Source: Bryobacterales bacterium (GTDB taxonomy: Bacteria > Acidobacteriota > Terriglobia > Bryobacterales > Bryobacteraceae). Taken from it: 13,582 nucleotides of DNA. Made by a program: the position numbers and the translations under genes. The stretch is from NCBI GenBank assembly GCA_003164075.1, contig PLRZ01000523.1, positions 1 to 13,582 of the forward strand. Direction: 5' to 3'. Of this stretch, positions 6,023-11,620 are shown piece after piece (positions within the stretch are counted from its first letter, which is position 1; the number at the start of each line of letters is the position of its first letter). Under the pieces are notes generated by a model. It searched no databases and had not been told where the DNA came from. It was given only the letters and a program-made list of their open reading frames with translations.

Positions 6023-8455
6023 TCACCGCAGGCACTTCCGCATCTCGACCACGAAAGGATGCCCCGCAAAGTAATTGCCATATGCCCGCTGAGCCGCGAC
6101 CAGACCCTGGCGCGCGGCCTCCGCGGCCTCGTCCTTTCTTCCCGCGCCGCTCAACAACTCCATCAGGCGAACGTAGATCTCGACGCTGAGATCGGGTTGC
6201 CTGTTCATCTCCTTTTCCTGCACGGCGAGGGCGGATCGCAGATGCCGTTCGGCGGCGACTTTCGACCCGCATCGGGCTTCCACGATCCCCGAGAAAAGGT
6301 CACGCCTGATCCGGTCGACCGATGCGACGGTCGCGGACTCCAGACGCCCTTCCACACCGTGCATGCGCGCCAGCCCGCCCGGATTTCCGGCGAGAGCCTC
6401 ATACGCGGACAGTTGCAGGGCCAGGTCATCGGGTCCCATAAACGCCGCCCGTTTGCGGGTGGCCAGGTCCAGCGCATCCGACATCAGCCTGACCGCCTCC
6501 GCATAACGGCCGGCCACATCTTCCCCAAACGCACGGGCGTACAGAACCGGAACGATCTCGATCTCCGGTTCCTCTTTTCCGCGAAACGCCAGTTCCGCCT
6601 CCCGCAGGATGCGCTCGCCGCCTTGCAGATCGCCCTGGCGAAGGCGAAGCATTCCCAACCGGCTGCTCATGATTGCCTGAAACATGGGCTGGTTTGGATG
6701 AGGGAATTGACTGGCTTCCCGGTACATTGCTTCGGCTTCCGGCAACGGTTCCCCGGCGTTCACGGCCATAAAGGCGGTGTCGTGCAGCACGGAGCCGAGC
6801 ACGCCGTGGTCCAACACACGATAGAGCGCCACCGCCTGGCGGCATGCCGCCAGCGCTTCGGCGTAGCGTTCTTGAAAGGATCTGGCATCGCACAGGTTGG
6901 AATAAAGATTGGCGGCAATCTTGGGAGCGCCGCCGCGAATCCGCGGAAGCAGTTGGAGCCCTAGAAGCAGTTGCGCTTCCCCTTTCGCCGGCTCGTCGAG
7001 CATGGCATAGGTAAACCCCAACGTCGAGCGCAGGTCGGCCTCCGCCTCGGGATCGTTACCTAACGCCTGGCCCACCCGTGCGGCGGCATTGTCCAGAATG
7101 TCGCTGAACTGAATGGCGTCGTGCTTATTACGCAAAGGGCTGTACCAGTAAGAGGCCGCGGAAAGAAACGTGTCCTTGGCGAACTCGCTGACCCTCTGGG
7201 CGCGTGCGGTCTGGGCCCGCGCCTGGGCGGTTTGATAGACCGAGACAACGGTCAGGCTCGCCAGCGCCACAGCCGACAGGCCCGTTGCCGATACCGCAAG
7301 CCAGTGACGGGCGGCGAATCTGCGAGCGGCGTACCAGGCGGTATTCGGCCGCGCCTGAATGGGACGTCCCTCGCAAAAGCGCTCCAAATCCTCTTTCGCC
7401 TCCCGCACCGATCCGTACCGGCGGGCGGGCTCGCTTTCGAGCATCTTCAGCAGAATGGTCGACAGATCTCCCGCGATCTGCCGCCGCAGACGTTCCCGGC
7501 TGGCCGAACGCTCCGCCGCCGCGCCTTCCGACACCACCTGCACCGGCGCACTGGCCTCGCGTCCGTTCACCAGGCGATCCACCGCATCGGCCGTCGACTT
7601 GGGATTGCCGAACGGCCACGCGCCGGTCAGCAATTCGTAAAGGATCACACCCAGCGAAAACACGTCGCTCAGGGTGTTGACCCGCTCCCCGCGGAGTTGC
7701 TCCGGGCTGGCGTAGCGCGGAGTCAGCGAGGCGAATTGGGTGACCCTCCCCTCCGGATCGCGCACCAGTTTGGCCGTGCCGAAGTCGAGCAGCTTGACCG
7801 TGCCGTCCGCCGTGACGAGTATGTTGGCGGGTTTCAGATCGCCATGCACAATCAGGTTCTGGTGTGCGAACTCCACCGCGTCGCATACCTGAAGAAAGAG
7901 GCGGATTCGCGCTTCTATGGGCAGCTTGCGGTCGGCGCAGTACCGGTCCCAGAGCTGGCCTTCGACATATTCCATCACCAGGTAAGGGTCGCCGCCGGAC
8001 GCCACTCCGCCATCCAGCAGGCGCGCGATATGGGGATGAGCGAGGGCGGCCAGCAACTGGCGCTCGTTGCGAAAGCTGCGCACGAATTCTTCGCCGGCCA
8101 GGTGCGGGGCCATCACCTTGAGCGCGACGGTCTGGTCGAACTGCCCGTCGGCGCGCCGGGCGAGATATACCGCGCCCATGCCGCCGCTGCCCAGCAGTCG
8201 CTCGGTCTGGTACGGACCGAAGCGCTGACCGGCCCCCGGCAATTCACGTTCGTCGTCATCTACGGTGGGGGCGTCCAGCCCGACTTGCTCGCTGAGTTCG
8301 CCATGCCTCCGGTCCGCGGCTAGAAGGGAGCGCACTTCTTCGCGAACCACCGGATCGTGTTCAGCCTGCGAGTCGAGCCATGTTTCGCGGTCGGATTCAG
8401 GTTGTTGCAGCGCGGAATGGAATAACTCCTCCACGCGCCGCCAGAGTGGATCCAT
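6023..8455 (-). CDS. Transmembrane serine/threonine protein kinase with TPR-like sensor region
   Basis: This 810-residue protein has a ~75-residue N-terminal leader, then a Hanks-type kinase domain (about 82-365). Visible elements are glycine loop LGSGGMGAVY (88-97), K113 in VALKVM, E131, catalytic loop HGDLKPANIL (204-213, D206), DFG (224-226), SPEQL (250-254) and DVFSLGVILYELLTG. One hydrophobic helix (about 386-406) crosses the membrane, followed by ~400 residues of degenerate TPR-like helical pairs predicted to lie outside the cytoplasm. Such kinases phosphorylate cytoplasmic partners in response to outside signals. The ATG at 8455, preceded by GGAGGG with a seven-base spacer, is preferred to a TTG five codons upstream. 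It lies 21 bp after the sigma-factor stop, so co-transcription is likely. The catalytic loop has HGD rather than HRD, so activation-loop regulation may differ from RD kinases. Confidence 0.93.
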   Translation of the reverse strand: MDPLWRRVEELFHSALQQPESDRETWLDSQAEHDPVVREEVRSLLAADRRHGELSEQVGLDAPTVDDDERELPGAGQRFGPYQTERLLGSGGMGAVYLARRADGQFDQTVALKVMAPHLAGEEFVRSFRNERQLLAALAHPHIARLLDGGVASGGDPYLVMEYVEGQLWDRYCADRKLPIEARIRLFLQVCDAVEFAHQNLIVHGDLKPANILVTADGTVKLLDFGTAKLVRDPEGRVTQFASLTPRYASPEQLRGERVNTLSDVFSLGVILYELLTGAWPFGNPKSTADAVDRLVNGREASAPVQVVSEGAAAERSASRERLRRQIAGDLSTILLKMLESEPARRYGSVREAKEDLERFCEGRPIQARPNTAWYAARRFAARHWLAVSATGLSAVALASLTVVSVYQTAQARAQTARAQRVSEFAKDTFLSAASYWYSPLRNKHDAIQFSDILDNAAARVGQALGNDPEAEADLRSTLGFTYAMLDEPAKGEAQLLLGLQLLPRIRGGAPKIAANLYSNLCDARSFQERYAEALAACRQAVALYRVLDHGVLGSVLHDTAFMAVNAGEPLPEAEAMYREASQFPHPNQPMFQAIMSSRLGMLRLRQGDLQGGERILREAELAFRGKEEPEIEIVPVLYARAFGEDVAGRYAEAVRLMSDALDLATRKRAAFMGPDDLALQLSAYEALAGNPGGLARMHGVEGRLESATVASVDRIRRDLFSGIVEARCGSKVAAERHLRSALAVQEKEMNRQPDLSVEIYVRLMELLSGAGRKDEAAEAARQGLVAAQRAYGNYFAGHPFVVEMRKCLR

Positions 8456-8476
8456 GTACGTGCCCTCCAAAGAGCG

Positions 8477-9052
8477 CTATTTTTCGGGACGGAGCTCGCG
8501 GCAAAGCCAGGCGCAAGCCAATCTCATATCGCGGTCCACGGTGGCCTTGGACAGGTTGAGGATGCCCGCGGTTTCTTCGGCCGTGCATCCCAGGTAGACG
8601 CGCAGCTCGAGAATCTTTGACTTTCGGGAATCGATCTCTTCAAGCCGCGACAGCGCGCGGTCTAAATCGAAGGCATCTTCTTCCCGCTCCCCGAGCCATC
8701 GGATTTCCAGGGTAAAGGGCAGGAGGCGTCCGGTCCGCCGCTTCTCGCTGGCGCGCGCACGGGCGTGGTCGGTGAGAATCCAGCGCATGGCTCGCGCGCA
8801 AAAACTATAAAAATGTTCCCGGTCCTTCCAGTCCGCCAGTTTCGCTCCGGCCAGGCGCAGGTACAATTCGCCCACCAGCGCGGTGGGTTGGAGCGTGTGG
8901 TCCGGCCGTTCACGGCGCATGCAGGCGCGGGCCATCAGCCGTAGGCGATCGTAGGCTAGCGACAGCAATTCGCGGAAAGCTTCGTCGCGCCCATCGCTCC
9001 ATTTGTGCAGCAATACGGTAATATCGCCATCGGCGACCGGCGCAGAATTCAT
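8477..9052 (-). CDS. ECF-type RNA polymerase sigma factor
   Basis: This 191-residue protein fits the ECF sigma-70 family of the kind often called TIGR02999/sigma70_ECF. Region 2 spans about residues 20-100 and includes LQPTALVGELYLRL (54-67) and HFYSFCARAMRWILTDHARA (80-99). Region 4 spans about 130-187 with a helix-turn-helix, CTAEETAGILNLSKATVDRD (156-175). It binds core RNA polymerase and directs it to a dedicated promoter set. No anti-sigma gene is beside it. Instead a transmembrane Ser/Thr kinase follows at 21 bp, the arrangement seen for kinase-regulated ECF groups of Planctomycetes and Acidobacteria (ECF43-like systems). Phosphorylation of the sigma factor is therefore the likely control, by inference. 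The ATG at 9052 has AAGGAA upstream and a perfect TATAAT 34 bases away. The family call is secure; the target promoters are unknown. Confidence 0.93.
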   Translation of the reverse strand: MNSAPVADGDITVLLHKWSDGRDEAFRELLSLAYDRLRLMARACMRRERPDHTLQPTALVGELYLRLAGAKLADWKDREHFYSFCARAMRWILTDHARARASEKRRTGRLLPFTLEIRWLGEREEDAFDLDRALSRLEEIDSRKSKILELRVYLGCTAEETAGILNLSKATVDRDMRLACAWLCRELRPEK

Positions 9053-9086
9053 ACCCCGCGTTCCTTGGGCCTTCGCTATAGACGAT

Positions 9087-9092
9087 ATTATA
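9087..9092 (-). promoter_or_regulatory. -10 box of the sigma factor-kinase operon
   Basis: Read on the minus strand this is a perfect TATAAT, 34 bases before the sigma ATG, in a locally AT-rich stretch that stands out from its GC-rich surroundings. Predicted start is near 9080. No good -35 match occurs at 16-18 bases; the closest hexamers are GTAAAC and GGTAAA. It may be an activator-dependent or -10-driven promoter. Confidence 0.5.
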
Positions 9093-9209
9093 CAGTCTTT
9101 TTAAGATCCGTTTACCTCTATTTGACGGGGGAACCGGCATCTCATGGCTGTACCTCATGCACGGGAAGCGGTACCTCGGGGCAGAATGACTCACGCGGGG
9201 CCGGACCCG

Positions 9210-9755
9210 CTATGCTTCGGTCCGTTCCGGAGTGGGGGCCAAGGCAAGCAGTTCCAGTTGTAACCCCTCAAACAGACCCACCAGGCGGGCGACGGAATCA
9301 TGTCCCACATCCCACCGGTAGAGCAGCAATTTGCAGCGAACGCGAAAAATGCCGATGGCGAACTTTACCCGGCTGTCGACCAGGGAGCGGATGACATCGC
9401 GACGGTCCCACTGCGATTGCACCGCCACCAGCATCAGCGCCTCGGAGGCCACGTGAAAATCGTGTTCCAGGCTTCGGAGATAGCCGCGGAATACCTGACA
9501 GCGTTGTCGGCGGAGGCGCCTGACCAAGGCAGGGGTAGCACCGGGCTGCGAGCGCAGGAAGCGGATATCTTCCTGTTCCAGCAGGCGGAACATCGGCCGG
9601 TAGCGATCCACGGAGAGGTCCAGGACCCAATCCATCGGGAGCAGGGAAGTACGGCGCCGCAGAGTGGCGATGTGGTGATATAGCAGGGTCCAAACTGCGG
9701 TGAGTCCTATCGCCGGCGCCAGCAATGCCATGAGCGTGGCCAGTGTGAGAGTCAT
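9210..9755 (-). CDS. Membrane-anchored protein of unknown function
   Basis: I do not recognise a named family. The 181-residue product has one N-terminal hydrophobic helix (about residues 3-25), then a short basic stretch (LRRRTSLLP) suggesting a cytoplasmic body. The rest is helical, rich in Arg and Leu, with blocks such as DWVLDLSVDRYRPMFRLLEQ, FLRSQPG, RRLRRQRCQVFRGYLRSLE and CKLLLYRWDVG. The composition and regular hydrophobic pattern look like a real protein, and I have an impression of similar hypothetical proteins in Acidobacteria. It lies on the same strand 157 bp upstream of the sigma-factor gene, but the latter has its own -10 box, so a common function is not established. The ATG at 9755 has no clear Shine-Dalgarno sequence. 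Confidence 0.6.
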   Translation of the reverse strand: MTLTLATLMALLAPAIGLTAVWTLLYHHIATLRRRTSLLPMDWVLDLSVDRYRPMFRLLEQEDIRFLRSQPGATPALVRRLRRQRCQVFRGYLRSLEHDFHVASEALMLVAVQSQWDRRDVIRSLVDSRVKFAIGIFRVRCKLLLYRWDVGHDSVARLVGLFEGLQLELLALAPTPERTEA

Positions 9756-10219
9756 GGTAAGTCGTAGCCCAAAATGCAGTATGGACCGGATCCATGCGGC
9801 TAGATAGTTCTGTAAGTACTAGAGTAGTTTGGGAAAATCGGCAGAGTACTATTGGTACTCAAGCCCGGAATTTGCCGGTCGGCGGGGCAGGGAATTCGGA
9901 TGCCGCCAGCTACAATCGTGACTCCGCTGCACAGGGAAGATATCGGGTCCCGCCAGCGGTCCCATCGAGTTAGTACTGTGGTTGGGAAAATGCAATGCGC
10001 CAGGGTAATCGTGAGTCTCATGGTTCCCATTGTGCGCGCCTACCCACACTTCGAACACCTTACCGCGCGATTTCGAGCGCGACATCAAGGCTGGGCCCGG
10101 GCCGGCAGGACCGTACACCGGCGCTGCTTTTACGCCGGCATAAGAAACTGAGATGCCGCCCGCGCGCTCACAGCCGCTGCAGCCAGCTTGCCAGAGTTCA
10201 TCGCCAACGGCCGCGCCTC
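9756..10219. other. Gene-poor stretch with AGTACT palindromes and small hairpins
   Basis: I find no convincing gene here; overlapping open frames of under 100 codons have no protein-like pattern. It holds three AGTACT palindromes (9815-9820, 9845-9850, 9972-9977). Two copies of TTGGGAAAAT (9829-9838, 9982-9991) each follow an AGTACT. There is a hairpin GAGTAC-TATTG-GTACTC (9844-9860) and another, CCGGCG-nine bases-CGCCGG (10118-10138). The left part is less GC-rich than the genes and faces the start of the 181-residue gene, so it may hold its promoter region. Confidence 0.4.
9844..9860. repeat. Short perfect hairpin upstream of the 181-residue gene
   Basis: GAGTAC and GTACTC pair perfectly around TATTG. 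It lies about 90 bp upstream of the minus-strand start at 9755. It could be an operator or part of a leader RNA; nothing else in the sequence decides between these. Confidence 0.35.
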
Positions 10220-10607
10220 GCCGCCCACCTGGGCGGCATAGCTGCGCGGCCGGCTTCCTTATTCCGGCCGCAGCGAAACGACGCGTTGCGCGCGGAGTGA
10301 GCGCTGGCGCTCAGCAGCCTGGCTCCCTTGCTGGTGGTACTAGGTGCTCTTACTTACCTCCCCGCTTGGCCTTGGTCGCGTGTCCTCCGGCTTGGGCGCG
10401 TGCGATGCGCTTCTCGCGTGGGATCTTGAGGCGGAGGCGCCGTGACGCTTGCTGTCGGTGCGGCGGCCTGTGCGCTTGGCGATGCGGGCGAGCTAGTTGG
10501 TGCGGTCGCGTGGCTTCTTGCGCGGGTCTGGGCGGTGTCGGCGTGGTATGGGCGTAAGTGGTGTAACTGCGGGGCCTTTTTCCGATTTCGGCCCCGCGCT
10601 GGTTTTA
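10220..10607 (-). repeat. Hairpin-bearing module, copy A
   Basis: Read on the minus strand, the module starts at the TAA stop of the coiled-coil gene with AGTAAAAC. It continues through a strong hairpin (GCGGGGCC/GGCCCCGC, 10569-10597) and a block at 10540-10570 matching copy B with only a few changes. After about 180 bp absent from copy B come the block 10318-10352 (GGTACTAnGTGCTCTT on the plus strand) and a distal hairpin GCCGCCCA-CC-TGGGCGGC (10220-10237). A 33-base stretch (10565-10597) is identical to 11185-11217 of copy B. A further palindrome, TGAGCGC-TG-GCGCTCA, lies near 10300. No gene with a proper start codon is seen inside it. Confidence 0.65.
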
Positions 10608-10943
10608 CTCCTTTGGCTTGGGCATCTGGCGCATGAATTCGCCGAACCCGGAGACGAGTGAGGCTATGCGTTCTTCCAGCAGCTTGTTGGCGGCCCGGGA
10701 CTCTTGGGCTAGCTGCGTGATGGAGGTGCGGGACTCTTCGGCGAGTTGCGTGATGCGCGCTTCAAGGCGGCTGTCTGCCTCCTGGGTTTCCTCGCTCATT
10801 TGGAGGACGCGCGCCCCGAGTTCGTTCAGTTGGCGCTGTGTGTCGCGCCAGAGCGCCTTGTATTCGTCGCGGTCTTTTCGGCGTTCCTCGGCGATTCCGG
10901 CGGTGAGGTGCTCGATGCGGTCGAATCGTTCTTCTGTGGTCAT
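10605..10943 (-). CDS. Short coiled-coil protein with 11-residue repeats
   Basis: The 112-residue product is predicted to be almost wholly helical and highly charged. It begins MTTEERFDRIEHLTAG and continues AEERRKDRDEYKALWRDTQR, then runs of 11-residue (hendecad) repeats: ITQLAEESRTS, ITQLAQESRAA, NKLLEERIASL. It ends in FGEFMRQMPKPKE. There is no signal peptide or membrane segment. Such a sequence should form a long parallel coiled coil or oligomer; no enzymatic motif is present and I do not know its function. From memory, similar proteins occur as many paralogues in Solibacter-type acidobacteria. The ATG at 10943 is chosen because the helical pattern begins there; 37 further in-frame codons upstream translate a Pro/Gly-rich hairpin region. 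Its stop codon coincides with the start of hairpin module A. Confidence 0.7.
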   Translation of the reverse strand: MTTEERFDRIEHLTAGIAEERRKDRDEYKALWRDTQRQLNELGARVLQMSEETQEADSRLEARITQLAEESRTSITQLAQESRAANKLLEERIASLVSGFGEFMRQMPKPKE

Positions 10944-11004
10944 TGGCGGCGGTTTCTTTTCTGCTGGGTGTGTGGCTTCCCTTGGTCTGATTGTCTCACT
11001 GTGT

Positions 11005-11231
11005 GGGGGGCAGGCTGCGGCGCCCCTGAACCCCCCGGCGTTCGCGCGCCGCAAGTATTCCTCATCGCCGGCCAGCGACCGCGAGTTGCACGAGCGGGGC
11101 GCGCGGGCGCTTCGCGGCCTGGCTCCGGTGGCGCTGGTACTAAGTGCTCTTGCCTGGTTGGCGTGGTGGGGGTGTAAGTGGAGGAACTGCGGGGCCTTTT
11201 TCCGATTTCGGCCCCGCCCCGGGTTGTTTTA
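11005..11231 (-). repeat. Hairpin-bearing module, copy B
   Basis: Like copy A, it begins on the minus strand at a TAA stop within AGTAAAAC and has the same GCGGGGCC/GGCCCCGC hairpin (11189-11217) in a 33-base identical core. A near-identical block follows (11160-11190), then GGTACTAAGTGCTCTTGCC (11137-11155). It ends in its own distal hairpin, GGGGGGCAGG pairing with CCTG and CCCCCC (11005-11036), at nearly the same offset as the distal hairpin of copy A. It lacks the ~180-bp insert of copy A. It lies just upstream of the coiled-coil gene, so that gene is flanked by two direct copies of the module. Confidence 0.65.
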
Positions 11232-11555
11232 CTGGGGCAGAATGTCCGGGAGATCCAACGCATCATCGAGGGCGGCCGCTTCAAGGTTGCTGGCGAACGC
11301 CACAAGCGTCGCAAGCCGGCGGGATTCCGGGAGCCTGCGGATGACGCTGACCTTGGCGGTGTTGGCAAATCGCGCCAGCGCATGAAGCCGACCCGTGGGA
11401 ATGCGGTTGGCCGCAGAAAAAGTAATCCCAAGACGGCGGACTTCTTCCACGCGGTCCAATGCTCGAACCAGCTCGGGAGCGCTCCTGCGATAGGGTCCCT
11501 TGCGCAACCGGTCGAGCAGCGACTGGTGTCCGCTTTCCGGGATTGATAGGAGGGT
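11229..11555 (-). pseudogene. Truncated Tn3-family transposase fragment
   Basis: An open frame of 108 codons, bounded by stops at 11556-11558 and 11229-11231, reads like an internal part of the N-terminal region of Tn3-family transposases. Matching features are HQSLLDRLRKGPYRRSAPEL, a basic VRRLGI segment, and RRLPESRRLATLVAF followed by LEAAALDDALDL, the typical 'RRLPxxRRLATLvaF...DDALDL' pattern. A full TnpA is close to 1,000 residues; here both ends are missing and no DDE catalytic core is present. There is no ATG; the first usable start would be the TTG at 11507. The fragment stops exactly where hairpin module B begins. It is a relic of a transposon, not a functional gene. The family call rests on pattern recognition. 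Confidence 0.7.
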
Positions 11556-11601
11556 TTAGCGGCCCCACGGGACGATCAGCGTGCATTGAGGAACCTCCCC
11601 G

Positions 11602-11610
11602 TGATATGGT
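11602..11610 (+). promoter_or_regulatory. Extended -10 element of the propeller-dockerin gene
   Basis: TGATATGGT resembles extended -10 TGnTATAAT and ends 10 bases before the ATG at 11621, the same spacing as the element before the sugar kinase. No Shine-Dalgarno sequence lies in between, so a leaderless transcript is possible. An alternative ATG at 11606 lies inside the element. Confidence 0.35.
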
Positions 11611-11620
11611 AGCTGCACCC

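Noticed and set aside
5603..6964. Long open frames on both strands across element 2, one running into the kinase gene
   Set aside because: They translate repeat DNA (TEARRHREK, SPCLRGE) and then the antisense of a clear kinase; composition is not protein-like.
7121..8323. 400-codon plus-strand frame opposite the kinase
   Set aside because: It is an antisense shadow of a GC-rich gene; the minus-strand frame carries all kinase motifs.
9852..10557. Several overlapping 75-135-codon frames in the gene-poor stretch
   Set aside because: They overlap on both strands, lack ribosome binding sites and show no hydrophobic or domain pattern.
10350..10564. Basic minus-strand frame inside module A ending in KRIARAQAGGHATKAKRGGK
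   Set aside because: The tail looks protein-like, but I found no ATG, GTG or TTG start in the frame and the rest is His/Pro/Arg-rich, as expected of GC-rich noncoding DNA.
10569..10597. GCGGGGCC/GGCCCCGC hairpin as a simple terminator of the coiled-coil gene
   Set aside because: On the minus strand no T run follows the stem, and the same hairpin recurs as part of a larger duplicated module, so a plain intrinsic terminator is not the best reading.
9179..11244. GGGGCAGAATG occurring at both ~9179 and ~11234
   Set aside because: The match is only 11 bases and flanks do not align; it could be chance.
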